The notes: generated by a model not told the origin, from the letters alone. Positions 42,574-51,661 are shown, counted from the stretch's first letter. The stretch: DNA of 64,000 bases from Serratia rhizosphaerae (GCF_009817885.1 NZ_CP041764.1:1550001-1614000), one strand, 5' to 3'. Translations and numbers: made by a program.

Positions 42574-44030
42574 ACATTGGAAGCAGATACTTTATTAGGT
42601 CTAGCATCAATTAAAACCAACTCCTTACTTTCCTTAACCCCTAGTTCTTTAAATACCTTAGTCAGCTTAGACAGTTCTGTATCATTAAAATACAAAATCA
42701 CCTTTATAGATTTTTTAGTTTCATTTGCTGATTCATAGACTTTAACCTGATTTGCTAGATTCTGCTTTAGCTTAGAGTTACTAGCTAATTTAAATTCGAC
42801 CAACGTTTTGTCCTTCGAACCTCGTGATATTTTGTAATCCACGGGCCCTCTACCATTATCAACTTCGCTGTTTACATCTGAAATACTAGCAAACCATGTC
42901 AATCGAAACATTAATTGCAAATCTGCTTCTCGTTTAACAGGGACACCATTCAAGTAGAATACTTTGTATCCATTGTTATTTTCGATTACTTGTTTAAGAT
43001 AGCTAACGCGTTTATAAGCTTCTTCGAACGTATCATCCTTTGCATAAAAGAAGTCCTCATTCCTTTCAAAAATCATATTAACTAAAAGCTGCACAGCCTC
43101 AACATATCTACGTTCAGTTTCACTGACCTTTGCATCACTCTCGCGATTAGCCCCATTTGGATTCTTTTCTTTATAACGGATATAATAATCTATGAAGCTA
43201 GGATAATTCTTTATTGTTAAATCCGCGGCTAGCTCTCTTTCTTTTTTCTTTGCCTCATCAGGCAAACACCTATTAAAGTAATCTGATAACTGGCCACGTA
43301 ATTGATCATTAGGGATACTATCACATATATCTCTGAAATCTTCTATCATTTCATTTCTATTAATCCAAGTTTCGTCTTTTGTAAGTATATCTCTTGGCGT
43401 TAAAAGAACATAATCGCCATCATATGTTGGCAGGGTGAATTTCTTTGATGACCAACTCCGAGTTTCATAATTAAATTCAACCTTCGCCACCGTGTGCTCT
43501 GAGAGATATTTTTTATCAATATTTTTTTTAGCAAAACCTTCAGTGTACTTTAATAAAAAAGATTTAATTAAGTTAGTAGTAAAATCACTTACACTATCCT
43601 TCCCAACGCCTTCCTTAATTAAGCACAACTTCTCAAGGTGACTACCTTCCGTTATTTCTTCTTTGCCAAAATTCTTCAGTATACTAGAGAATGAGTTATT
43701 TAATGATTTCGCGAAATCAATACCTAGGCCACTACCACCATTACCAACAATGCTATAGCCTAACCAATTCTGCTTTACCTCAGGAAATAAAAACCAACTT
43801 TTAATCAAGCCACTATTCAACTCACCGTGTTGCGACCGGTCTCGTAAAAAAGAAACATACTTTATTATTTCTTGATGCAAGTCTTTGTATTTTTCATTAT
43901 TAAACAACAAAAATGGATCTATAAACAAAGGAAGATCATTAATTAAAGAGATATTAAAAGCACCATAGTCTTTTATTATTTTTGGTGTAACATTAAAAAA
44001 ATCCGAGAAGTATATTCTTAATTTAGGCAT
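42567..44030 (-). CDS. uncharacterised cargo protein with a PD-(D/E)xK-like C-terminus
   Basis: A 487-residue soluble protein, AT-rich. The N-terminal part (FFNVTPKIIKDYGAFNI) is not recognised. Near residues 405-430 it has GPVDYKISRGSKDKTLVEFKLAS, matching the D-x(n)-ExK core of PD-(D/E)xK nucleases, with a following helix and strand. It is convergent with the EVE-like/HNH gene in the P4 cargo hotspot, which points to anti-phage function. A single-gene nuclease defence system is inferred; not identified with any named system. Confidence 0.6.
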   Translation of the reverse strand: MPKLRIYFSDFFNVTPKIIKDYGAFNISLINDLPLFIDPFLLFNNEKYKDLHQEIIKYVSFLRDRSQHGELNSGLIKSWFLFPEVKQNWLGYSIVGNGGSGLGIDFAKSLNNSFSSILKNFGKEEITEGSHLEKLCLIKEGVGKDSVSDFTTNLIKSFLLKYTEGFAKKNIDKKYLSEHTVAKVEFNYETRSWSSKKFTLPTYDGDYVLLTPRDILTKDETWINRNEMIEDFRDICDSIPNDQLRGQLSDYFNRCLPDEAKKKERELAADLTIKNYPSFIDYYIRYKEKNPNGANRESDAKVSETERRYVEAVQLLVNMIFERNEDFFYAKDDTFEEAYKRVSYLKQVIENNNGYKVFYLNGVPVKREADLQLMFRLTWFASISDVNSEVDNGRGPVDYKISRGSKDKTLVEFKLASNSKLKQNLANQVKVYESANETKKSIKVILYFNDTELSKLTKVFKELGVKESKELVLIDARPNKVSASNVK

Positions 44031-44180
44031 GGTAATTTCCTTAAAAAATCATTCTATCCAGTAAAAAAGTCCCATAACTACCTTACGCTTCATTCCGCTA
44101 ATATTTCAAGGCGGATATGGTGGCTAACTCAGAGAAACGTGATGGTGGTTACATAAAACCCACATAACTAAGTCTGCAAA
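44031..44180. other. spacer between cargo and integrase
   Basis: No gene seen. AT-rich upstream of the PD-(D/E)xK-like gene and may hold its promoter on the minus strand. Confidence 0.3.
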
Positions 44181-45437
44181 CTAGTTCGACTTAGCATAAT
44201 CATAAGGTGTAACATATATTTCTTTGTTTGCATTTAAGTAATCAGCCCACCACTGCACCATCAATCTCCGCTCATCTAAATGCTCAGAAGTGTGGATATA
44301 GGCCGCTCGTACACTATTACGTTCTGAGTGGCTTAACTGGCGCTCTATCGCGTCATCGCTCCATAACCCTGACTCACCTAAAGCACCACGCGCCATCGTC
44401 CTAAAGCCATGACCGCACACCTCTGTTTTAGTGTCGTATCCCATTGCACGCAGTGCATTATTCACCGTGTTTTCGCTCATGACTTTATCGGGATCGTGAT
44501 CGCCGGGGAACAACCGCTTGTTTTCTCCGCTTAAAGTCCTCAGCTTCTCCAACAAAACCAACGCTTGGCGGCTTAGCGGGACGATATGCTCTTCTTTCAT
44601 CTTCATGCCACGGTGTGAGTAGCGCACACCTTTGATTTCTTCACGCTGTGCCGGTATACGCCAGCAAGCTTTATCAAAATCGAACTCATCCCAGCGGGCG
44701 AAACGCAGCTCACTAGAACGCACAAAAGTGAGTAAAGAAAGCTCTACGGCGATGCGTGTCATGAGACGTCCTCGATAAGCTGCAAGCCGTGCGAGGAACT
44801 CGGGGAAACGATGTGGGGGCAATGCTGGATAGTGCCGGGCTTTAGTCGTTGCTAATGCCCCGGCCATGTCGCTAGCAGGATTAGAATCAATATAATCGTT
44901 CTGAACAGCATAACGCATGATGGCCGTAACTCTCTGTTGCAGTCGCTGCGCTACGTCGTGCTTACCACTGGCATCAACAGCTTTAATCGGTGCCAAAAGA
45001 TGGCTGGTTTTAAGTCCACGAATATCAGCGGCACCAATGTGAGGGAAAATATACAGTTCCAAATAGCGAAGCACTCTCGCTCGGTGATCCTCACTCCAGC
45101 GCTTATTGTTGGCATGCCATTCTCGGGCAATGGTCTCGAACGTGTATGCGCCCGCAGTTTCAGCCTGGGCTTCCCTTTCCTCTGCTTTTGGATCTAATCC
45201 TTGTGCCAACAGCTTTTTGGCTTCATCTCTTTTGCTACGTGCCTCGGCAAGACTGACCGTCGGCCAAACACCAAAAGCAAGCCGATCCTCTTTTTTATCG
45301 GTGGGACGGCGGTACTTCATCCGCCAATACTTGGAACCTTTCGTCGTAACCTCGAGATACAAACCGCCACCATCGGCCATTTTGTAGGTTTTCTCTTTGG
45401 GCTTTGCGGTCTCGACCTGGCGGGCGTTTAGCTTCAT
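44181..45437 (-). CDS. int: P4-type tyrosine integrase
   Basis: 418 residues from ATG 45437. The open frame extends upstream through the att site and tRNA, but that part is not protein. The N-terminal MKLNARQVETAKPKEKTYKMADGGGLYLEV is typical of P4-family integrases. Catalytic residues: Arg in TFVRSSELRFARW, HGFR with the second Arg, and Tyr in AAYIHTSEHLDERR. It directs integration into the 3' end of leuX. Confidence 0.93.
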   Translation of the reverse strand: MKLNARQVETAKPKEKTYKMADGGGLYLEVTTKGSKYWRMKYRRPTDKKEDRLAFGVWPTVSLAEARSKRDEAKKLLAQGLDPKAEEREAQAETAGAYTFETIAREWHANNKRWSEDHRARVLRYLELYIFPHIGAADIRGLKTSHLLAPIKAVDASGKHDVAQRLQQRVTAIMRYAVQNDYIDSNPASDMAGALATTKARHYPALPPHRFPEFLARLAAYRGRLMTRIAVELSLLTFVRSSELRFARWDEFDFDKACWRIPAQREEIKGVRYSHRGMKMKEEHIVPLSRQALVLLEKLRTLSGENKRLFPGDHDPDKVMSENTVNNALRAMGYDTKTEVCGHGFRTMARGALGESGLWSDDAIERQLSHSERNSVRAAYIHTSEHLDERRLMVQWWADYLNANKEIYVTPYDYAKSN

Positions 45438-45597
45438 TTTGGGGGCACATTTTCTATCGAAGTGGAGATGCCCCCAATTATGCCCCCAGTGCCCCCTGGA
45501 TTTCAACGGACGGTCTCGGACAATGGCGGACGCCAGAAAGGCTAAAACTATTGATTTTAAAGGATTTTTTGGACTTCGTCGGACGACTACGGAAGGG

Positions 45598-45623
45598 GGA
45601 ATGGTGCCGAAGGCCGGACTCGA
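45598..45623. repeat. attachment site overlapping the leuX 3' end
   Basis: The last about 20 bases of leuX plus CCA, matching 34153-34175. Integration keeps the tRNA intact. TGCCCCC repeats at 45464-45492 lie on the element side. Confidence 0.75.
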
Positions 45624-45686
45624 ACCGGCACGTATCTCTACGGTTGATTTTGAATCAACTGCGTCTACCGATTTCGCCACTTCGGC
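45602..45686 (-). tRNA. leuX: tRNA-Leu, anticodon CAA
   Basis: An 85-base tRNA on the minus strand from GCCGAAG to the encoded CCA. Acceptor stem GCCGAAG/CTTCGGC, long variable arm, T-arm GGTTCGAGTCC, anticodon loop TTCAAAA with CAA. The sequence agrees with E. coli leuX, a known island target. Confidence 0.97.
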
Positions 45687-45714
45687 ACTGAAGTAGAATG
45701 CGGAAAACGGGTGC

Positions 45715-45742
45715 ATTATACCTGCCAGCTATCGGGGTGCAA
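45715..45742 (-). promoter_or_regulatory. leuX promoter
   Basis: On the minus strand TTGCAC, 16 bases, TATAAT, ending about 28 bases before the mature tRNA 5' end. Confidence 0.75.
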
Positions 45743-46085
45743 CAGTTATCACCGATTCAACGCGTTAAGTGCCGAAAAAATCAGCGTAGCCCGGCGGCGC
45801 GCCGATCGCGCCCCTCTCCGCCGTCCGTTTCCCCTCCTCAACGCTAACAAAATATGTTAGCCGTCACATTATTTATCACAGCGTTTTGTGCACGCCTCTT
45901 TATCAACACACCCCAATTAATATAAATATTTTCAATCAATTAGCCACCCACTCGCCATCCATCCCCTGCGCGTTATTTGTGACAAATATCGCTTACTTGT
46001 TAAACCAGATCGTCAATTATCTTCGCAGATAACAAAAAATAACAGCCGCGCGTTCTGCAGGCGTCAGCGGCCAACAGGAGAGTGC
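45743..46085. promoter_or_regulatory. region upstream of the deoR-type gene
   Basis: No gene is seen. AT-rich sequence with TTATTTGTGACAAATATCGC near 45973-45992, partly CRP-like, may carry the promoter of the sugar-acid operon. Confidence 0.35.
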
Positions 46086-46853
46086 ATGATCCCATCCGAA
46101 CGCCGTGATTTTATCTATCGCTACGTGCATGAATATCAGCTGGTGCCCATCGCCGCGCTGACGGAGCTGATGAGCGTGTCCCATATGACGGTGCGGCGCG
46201 ATATCCGCGTGCTGGAGGAAGAGGGCAAGGTGGTCAGCGTCAGCGGCGGCGTGCGTCTGAGCGACGCGCTGCGCCAAGAGCTGGCCTACAACGAAAAAAT
46301 GCAGCTGCACCACCGCCATAAGCGCGCCATCGGCAAATACGCCGCCGGCCTGGTGGAGGATGGCCAGGTGGTCTATCTGGACGCCGGCACCACCACCTTT
46401 GAAATCGCCCGCAACCTGGCGGAGCGCTTCAACCTGACGGTGGTCACCAACGACTTCTCCATTATCCAACACCTGATGAACCGCCCGCAGCTCAGCCTGT
46501 TTCACACCGGCGGGCAGGTGGACCAGCGCAACTACTCCTGCGTCGGCAACAGCGCCGCCATGCTGCTGCGCACGCTGAATATCGACGTGGCGTTTATCAG
46601 CACCAGCTCTTGGGATCTGGAGCACGGGCTGTCGACGCCGCATGAAGAAAAAGTGCTGGTGAAACAGGCGCTGCTGGAGGTGGCGCGCCGGCGGGTGCTG
46701 GTCTCCGACAGCAGCAAGTTCGGCAAGTACGGCATGTTCCGCGTCTGCCCGCTGGAGGCGCTGGACGACATCCTGTGCGACGCCGCGCTGGCGACAGAAA
46801 CCCAGCAGCAACTTAACGAGCGCGGACTGCGCCTGCACTGCGTCAGCCTCTGA
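46086..46853 (+). CDS. DeoR-family transcriptional regulator
   Basis: A 255-residue protein with an N-terminal DeoR HTH (RRDFIYRYVHEYQLVPIAALTELMSVSHMTVRRDIRVLEEEGKV) and a C-terminal sugar-phosphate sensor (VVYLDAGTTTFEIARNL, SDSSKFG). It starts in GTGC-ATG 46086 after CAGGAG. Located 54 bases before the dehydrogenase, on the same strand; probably a local repressor of the erythronate-type operon. Confidence 0.9.
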   Translation: MIPSERRDFIYRYVHEYQLVPIAALTELMSVSHMTVRRDIRVLEEEGKVVSVSGGVRLSDALRQELAYNEKMQLHHRHKRAIGKYAAGLVEDGQVVYLDAGTTTFEIARNLAERFNLTVVTNDFSIIQHLMNRPQLSLFHTGGQVDQRNYSCVGNSAAMLLRTLNIDVAFISTSSWDLEHGLSTPHEEKVLVKQALLEVARRRVLVSDSSKFGKYGMFRVCPLEALDDILCDAALATETQQQLNERGLRLHCVSL

Positions 46854-46907
46854 CGCGCCACACAAGACACAACAACCATAACAACACTAGGGAACAGGAG
46901 TATCACC

Positions 46908-47870
46908 ATGAATATTATTATTACCGGCGCCGCCGGCTTCCTCGGCCAGCGTCTGGCCGCCGCGCTGCTGCAAAACAACGTCCTGCCGTTCGAACGGCTG
47001 ATCCTGGCGGATATTAATACCCCGCGCCCGCCGCTAGAAGACGCGCGCGTGCGCTGCGTGGCGCTCGATCTCAGCCAGCCGCAGGCGGCGGAAACGCTGA
47101 TCGATGCCGACTGCGGCGTGTTGTTCCATCTGGCCGCCATCGTCAGCAGCCACGCCGAAAGCGACTTTGACCTCGGTATGCAGGTCAACTTCGATGCCAC
47201 GCGCCAGCTGCTGGAGGTCGCACGCCACAAAGCGCCGGCGATGAAGTTTATCTTCACCAGCTCGCTGGCGGTGTTCGGCGGCGAGCTGCCGGCGCTGATC
47301 GACGACGGCTGCGCGGTAACGCCGCAGTCCTCCTACGGTACACAAAAGGCGATGTGCGAACTGCTGATCAACGACTACGCGCGCAAAGGCTTTGTCGACG
47401 GCCGCGTGCTGCGCCTGCCGACCATCAGCGTGCGGCCGGGCAAGCCGAACAAGGCGGCCTCGTCGTTCGCCAGCGGCATTATCCGCGAACCGCTGCACGG
47501 TGAAGCGGCGGTGTGCCCGGTATCGCCGGAGCTGACGCTGTGGCTCTCCAGTCCCGGCCGCGTGGTGCAGAACTTTATCCACGCCGCTACCCTGCCCGCC
47601 AGCGCCTTCGGCGTCTCGCGCACCGTCAACCTGCCCGGCATCAGCGTCAGCGTGCGCCAGATGCTGGCGGCGCTGCGCGAGGTCGCCGGCGAACAGGTCA
47701 GCAGCCTGGTGCGCTTTGAGCCGGACGAAGCGATCAACCGCATCGTCGCCAGCTGGCCGGGTAACTTCGACGTGCGCCGCGCGCTGGCGATGGGCTTTGG
47801 CGCCGATGAAGATTTTCAGCAGGCGATCCGCGCTTTCCTGCGCGATGAGCAGGCGCAGGGCGAGGGCTGA
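46908..47870 (+). CDS. denD: D-erythronate dehydrogenase-like NAD epimerase/dehydratase
   Basis: A 320-residue SDR-extended protein: TGAAGFLG NAD motif at residues 6-13, FTSSLAVFGG, and catalytic YGTQK. Overall it matches DenD, which oxidises D-erythronate to 2-oxo-tetronate. Partner genes of the known pathway, a tetronate kinase and PdxA2, are absent here. It is 2 bases from the GntP transporter gene and probably co-transcribed. Substrate is family-based inference. Confidence 0.8.
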   Translation: MNIIITGAAGFLGQRLAAALLQNNVLPFERLILADINTPRPPLEDARVRCVALDLSQPQAAETLIDADCGVLFHLAAIVSSHAESDFDLGMQVNFDATRQLLEVARHKAPAMKFIFTSSLAVFGGELPALIDDGCAVTPQSSYGTQKAMCELLINDYARKGFVDGRVLRLPTISVRPGKPNKAASSFASGIIREPLHGEAAVCPVSPELTLWLSSPGRVVQNFIHAATLPASAFGVSRTVNLPGISVSVRQMLAALREVAGEQVSSLVRFEPDEAINRIVASWPGNFDVRRALAMGFGADEDFQQAIRAFLRDEQAQGEG

Positions 47871-47872
47871 GC

Positions 47873-49258
47873 ATGGAATTGTATATTCCGATTATCGGTC
47901 TGGCGGTGGCGGTGTTCGTGCTGGTGTTTCTGGTGCTGCGCACCCGGGTGCACGCGCTGATCGCCATGCTGATCGCCGCCTCCATCGCCGGCATCTCCGG
48001 CGGGCTGAGCGCGGTGCAGACGGTGGATACCATCACCAAGGGCTTCGGCTCTACCCTCGGCAGCATCGGTATCGTGATCGGGTTGGGGGTGATGATGGGC
48101 CGGGTGTTGGAAGTCTCCGGCGCGGCGGAACAGATCGCCTACAGCTTTATCAAATGGCTGGGTAAAAAGCGCGAAGAGTGGGCACTGGCGATCACCGGCT
48201 ATATCGTCAGTATTCCCATCTTTGTCGATTCGGCGTTCGTTATCCTCTATCCGCTGGTGAAGGCGCTGGCCAAAAAGGGCCAGCGTAACCTGCTGACGCT
48301 GGGCGTCGCTCTGGCCGGCGGGCTGATCATCACCCACCACGCGGTGCCGCCGACGCCGGGGCCGCTGGGGGTGGCCGGCATCTTCGGTGTAGATATCGGC
48401 GCGATGATGCTGGCCGGGCTGGTGCTGGCGGTGCCCTGCGTGATCGGCATCGTGCTCTATGCCCGCTGGTTGGGCAAGAAGTACCCGGATTTTCAGCCGA
48501 GTATGGATGACGAGGAGCCGCAGGACCTGCGCGTCGCCCACGATAACTACCTGGCGGAAAAAGGCGCCAAGGCGCTGCCGGGGCTGACGCTGTCGCTGCT
48601 GCCGATCGTTACGCCGATCGCGCTGATCTTTATCAACGCGGTCAACGGCATGCTGGCGAAGCTCGACGGCTTCAGCGGACTGACGGAAAGCCTGTGGGGG
48701 CAGACCTTCGCCTTCCTCGGTTCGCCGGTGATTGCGCTGGCGATCAGCGTACTGCTGGCGGTCAGCACCCTGATGCCGAAGGTCGATAAACAGCAAACGC
48801 TGGAGCGGCTGGAGGAAGGGCTGCAGTCGGCAGGGATCATCCTACTGGTGACCGGCGCCGGCGGCGCGCTGGGCGCGGTGCTGCGCGAAAGCGGCACCGG
48901 CAACCTGCTGGCGCAGCACGTCGCCAGCCTGCCGCTGTCGCCGGTGCTGATCCCGTTCTTTATCGCCACGCTGGTGCGGCTGATCCAGGGCTCCGGCACC
49001 GTGGCGATGATCACCGCCGCGTCCATCTCCGCCCCTATCGTCAGCCAGCTGCCGGGCATCAACATGCTGGCGGCGGCGCAGGCGGCGACCATGGGCGCGC
49101 TGTTCTTCAGCTACTTTAACGACAGCATGTTCTGGGTGGTGAACCGCATGATGGGCATCAAGGACGTGAAGCAGCAGATTATGGTGTGGTCAGTGCCCAC
49201 CACCATCGCCTGGGCGATCAGCCTGGTGGGCGTCGTGCTGCTGGACTGGCTGCTGTAA
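47873..49258 (+). CDS. GntP-family sugar-acid permease
   Basis: A 461-residue membrane protein with about 12 segments: start MELYIPIIGLAVAVFVLVFLVL..., the ITHHAVPPTPGPLG motif and RLIQGSGTVAMITAAS, both hallmarks of GntP carriers. With the DenD-like enzyme next to it, the likely substrate is a four-carbon sugar acid such as D-erythronate. Confidence 0.88.
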   Translation: MELYIPIIGLAVAVFVLVFLVLRTRVHALIAMLIAASIAGISGGLSAVQTVDTITKGFGSTLGSIGIVIGLGVMMGRVLEVSGAAEQIAYSFIKWLGKKREEWALAITGYIVSIPIFVDSAFVILYPLVKALAKKGQRNLLTLGVALAGGLIITHHAVPPTPGPLGVAGIFGVDIGAMMLAGLVLAVPCVIGIVLYARWLGKKYPDFQPSMDDEEPQDLRVAHDNYLAEKGAKALPGLTLSLLPIVTPIALIFINAVNGMLAKLDGFSGLTESLWGQTFAFLGSPVIALAISVLLAVSTLMPKVDKQQTLERLEEGLQSAGIILLVTGAGGALGAVLRESGTGNLLAQHVASLPLSPVLIPFFIATLVRLIQGSGTVAMITAASISAPIVSQLPGINMLAAAQAATMGALFFSYFNDSMFWVVNRMMGIKDVKQQIMVWSVPTTIAWAISLVGVVLLDWLL

Positions 49259-49265
49259 CGCACTG

Positions 49266-49293
49266 GGGTGGGCGTTACGCTTCGCGCCCGCCC
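49266..49293 (+). terminator. terminator-like hairpin after the GntP gene
   Basis: GGGTGGGCG/CGCCCGCCC stem with one G-T pair and a 10-base loop, followed by a modest T-rich tract. The 49294-49547 stretch beyond shows no gene. Confidence 0.55.
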
Positions 49294-49547
49294 TGGCTTT
49301 AGGAAAAATCTTTACTATCAGATTGTTATGCCGAAAATGTGAACTGGCAGGCATAATCGCCGCTTGTCGCTCCCCCGCCGGGAAGGGGCTTGACCTCGAT
49401 CAAGTTCCCCCCGCCTGCCGCTGGCTATGATTCGCAGCATCATTGTTCACATGTTTAGATAAATCTCCCAAGCCGCGCTGGGCATCATTGCCGGCTACGC
49501 CGGCAGCAGCGGGTCGATGGCGAGCTATCAACACCCCGGGGGCGATA

Positions 49548-50342
49548 ATGAAGTACAGAATAAATGCCTTTCTTGATTATGACGCCACCGAAGGCTCACT
49601 GCGGCTGAATGACGGCGGTAAGTCCGATACCCAGCTCACCATCACCGCCAACGCCCTGCTGTTCTTTATTATTCAGCATCCCGGCGTTATCAGCCGCGAC
49701 GACGTCATGAAACGCGTCTGGGACGATAACGGCCTGGTCTCTTCCAACAGCAACCTCAACCAGTATCTGAGCATGCTGCGCAAGGCGTTTCGCCGCTACG
49801 GCATCGACAACGTGATCGTCACCGTATCGCGCGGCCGGCTGGAGCTGAACTCCGAGCTGCAGATAGAGGTGATTGACGACGCGCCGCTGCACCCCGCCGT
49901 GCTGGCCAGCGAACCCGCGCCGCCTGCCGCAGAGCCGGCAAGCGCACCGCCCGTCGCAGCCAGCGACCATGACCACTACTGGGGCTACAGCGGCGCGGTG
50001 CTGGTATTGCTGGCGCTGGCGCTGTTCGGCTGGTCATGGAGCAACGGCCGCAGCCTGACGCCGCTGCGCCTTTCACCGCTGGCGCAGACGCCGGTCGAGG
50101 TGTTTTCCACCGACATGATGCTGGATCCGCGCATGCGTAATAATTACCTGCAGAACTTTAACGCAGTGAAGAAAAAGAAGGGCATCAAATACCATAACGG
50201 GGAGCAGTTTCTGTTCTTTTACGGCGATAAGCTGCAGTCCAACGGATTAGGCCGCACCTTTCTCGCGCACTGCGTCAAACATCAGGATAATTCGTTCAGC
50301 TACTGCGATAACTATTTTTATTATTCATGGAAGCCAGTATGA
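49548..50342 (+). CDS. ToxR/CadC-like membrane-anchored winged-helix regulator
   Basis: 264 residues from ATG 49548 behind GGGGGCGATA. The cytoplasmic N-terminal half is an OmpR-type winged helix (LLFFIIQHPGVISRDDVMKRVWDDNG...NQYLSMLRKAFRRYG). A Pro/Ala linker and one transmembrane segment (about 147-166) follow, then a periplasmic domain of about 95 residues. It overlaps the next gene by four bases. It may sense a periplasmic signal and control the microcompartment operon downstream; that link is inferred from position only. Confidence 0.82.
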   Translation: MKYRINAFLDYDATEGSLRLNDGGKSDTQLTITANALLFFIIQHPGVISRDDVMKRVWDDNGLVSSNSNLNQYLSMLRKAFRRYGIDNVIVTVSRGRLELNSELQIEVIDDAPLHPAVLASEPAPPAAEPASAPPVAASDHDHYWGYSGAVLVLLALALFGWSWSNGRSLTPLRLSPLAQTPVEVFSTDMMLDPRMRNNYLQNFNAVKKKKGIKYHNGEQFLFFYGDKLQSNGLGRTFLAHCVKHQDNSFSYCDNYFYYSWKPV

Positions 50343-50857
50343 AAAAATTAGTCTGGGGGAAATGCTTTTTCTTCGGCTCTGTGCTGTTGCTGCTGCTGGC
50401 AATATATATCGCCGCCCGGCACGAAGCCATCTGGCGTAACGATATGTTAAACTGCTCCACCAAAGCGATTATGCATTTTGAAGATACCGAGACCGAATCC
50501 GTCAACGTTAATATCCATTTCAGCTTTAACGCCGATAATAAAGGTTCGATCGTGGTAGAAGGCTATTCCGACTCCGCCGCCGGCTGGCTCTATTTACAGC
50601 GCTACGTGCAGTTTGATTACACCAGCAAGCGCATCTCGCCCGGCACCCGCTATTACCGCATCAACCGCTGGGTCGCCAGCAAGTCCTCCATTGACCAGTC
50701 GCCGGACGTGATTTTTGACTACTTTATGCGGGAAATGTCAGACAGCCACGACGGCCTGCTGCTGGCGGTGGAGCAAATCAACCCGCGTACGGTCTTGCTC
50801 AGTTCAATCAACTCGCCGCTGTATATCTGCACGCTGAAGCCCGGCGCAGCCCGCTGA
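50339..50857 (+). CDS. FidL-like membrane protein, partner of the winged-helix regulator
   Basis: A 172-residue protein with one N-terminal transmembrane segment (about 12-29) and a periplasmic domain with SVNVNIHFSFN and a Tyr-rich middle. This fits the FidL-like family that pairs with ToxR-type regulators, comparable to ToxR/ToxS. Start codon overlaps the regulator stop (ATGA). Confidence 0.75.
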   Translation: MKKLVWGKCFFFGSVLLLLLAIYIAARHEAIWRNDMLNCSTKAIMHFEDTETESVNVNIHFSFNADNKGSIVVEGYSDSAAGWLYLQRYVQFDYTSKRISPGTRYYRINRWVASKSSIDQSPDVIFDYFMREMSDSHDGLLLAVEQINPRTVLLSSINSPLYICTLKPGAAR

Positions 50858-51359
50858 TTCCCTCTCCTTCACTCTGTCATTTGCGCGGTGTTTGACATCT
50901 GCGGCACCGCGCTTTGCGCCTCTTCGCTGCATCCCTTCCAGGTTAACCCGTCCCCTTCTCTGCTGAAACCGCCCGCCGCCAAGCCTCAGGCCGGGGCTGC
51001 GGCCGGATAAAAACTTGCGCTGGGCCACACTCTTCGTCCCGCTCGGTTACCGAAAAAATCCGGCTGATAACAACTTTATTAACAAGTTTGAGACGGGGAG
51101 AGATGAAACGCCGCAGCCGCCATTTTTCACCAGTAAGCACGGCTATTACCCGCAAGAAAATCAGCATTAACAGATAAATTAACGGGGTTATTAGCGTGAA
51201 AATAAGATGTTTAAACTAAATATGTCGAACATATTGAATTTATATTTTGCATTATCACTTAAGAGGTCATAGTGCCAGTGACTGGCCGTATCAGGGGCAA
51301 ATGGCCCACGGCGCAGTCGGGTGATGACCCCATCAACTGACTTTGTGGAGGAAACAATC
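50858..51359 (+). promoter_or_regulatory. upstream region of the choline microcompartment operon
   Basis: About 500 bases with no gene. The last 180 are AT-rich and contain a palindrome at 51219-51235. It should hold the operon promoter; no sigma-54 motif with correct spacing was found. Confidence 0.5.
51219..51235. promoter_or_regulatory. operator candidate upstream of the cut operon
   Basis: A perfect palindrome AATATGT-CGA-ACATATT in an AT-rich tract 125 bases before the first shell gene. Confidence 0.45.
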
Positions 51360-51638
51360 ATGGGTGATGCATTAGGTCTGATCGAAACCAAAGGGCTGGT
51401 GGCCTGTGTGGAAGCAGCGGACGCCATGTGCAAAGCGGCCAATGTCGAACTGATCGGCTATGAAAACGTCGGTTCCGGGCTGGTGACCGCGATGGTGAAA
51501 GGCGACGTCGGCGCGGTGAAGGCGGCGGTCGACTCCGGCGTGGAATCGGCGCAGCGCGTCGGTGAAGTGGTGACTTCGCTGGTGATTGCCCGTCCGCACA
51601 ACGACATCAACAAAATCGTGATTAAACACAAGGCATAA
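51360..51638 (+). CDS. cmcA: BMC-H shell protein of the choline microcompartment (first)
   Basis: A 92-residue single BMC domain: ALGLIETKGLVACVEAADAM, pore-loop region YENVGSGLVTAMVKGDV, and C-terminal ARPHNDINK. It forms hexameric facets of the shell. Start behind GGAGG. It is almost the same as the next gene, including at DNA level. The cmc name follows order in GRM2 loci. Confidence 0.88.
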   Translation: MGDALGLIETKGLVACVEAADAMCKAANVELIGYENVGSGLVTAMVKGDVGAVKAAVDSGVESAQRVGEVVTSLVIARPHNDINKIVIKHKA

Positions 51639-51661
51639 CGACCTGAATCGGGAGAACGATC

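Larger units (their letters stand above)
34155..45623. mobile_element. P4-like satellite integrated at leuX
   Basis: About 11.4 kb bounded by direct repeats of the tRNA end. It has the P4 gene plan: integrase next to the tRNA, alpha primase-helicase at the other end, AlpA/Vis-like regulator, Icd-like frame over an immunity-RNA region, and Sid-like and Delta-like late genes facing the integrase. It also carries GGTGAACAG iterons. No psu-like gene is seen. Cargo genes are a UDG-like protein, an EVE-like/HNH nuclease and a PD-(D/E)xK-like protein. Confidence 0.88.

Noticed and set aside
45438..45716. N-terminal extension of the integrase frame to 511 residues
   Set aside because: It would translate the tRNA and the att site. 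ATG 45437 starts the typical P4-integrase N-terminus.
51271..51300. Sigma-54-like GG/GC elements upstream of the cut operon
   Set aside because: The spacing between GG and GC is one base too long and the flanking consensus is poor.
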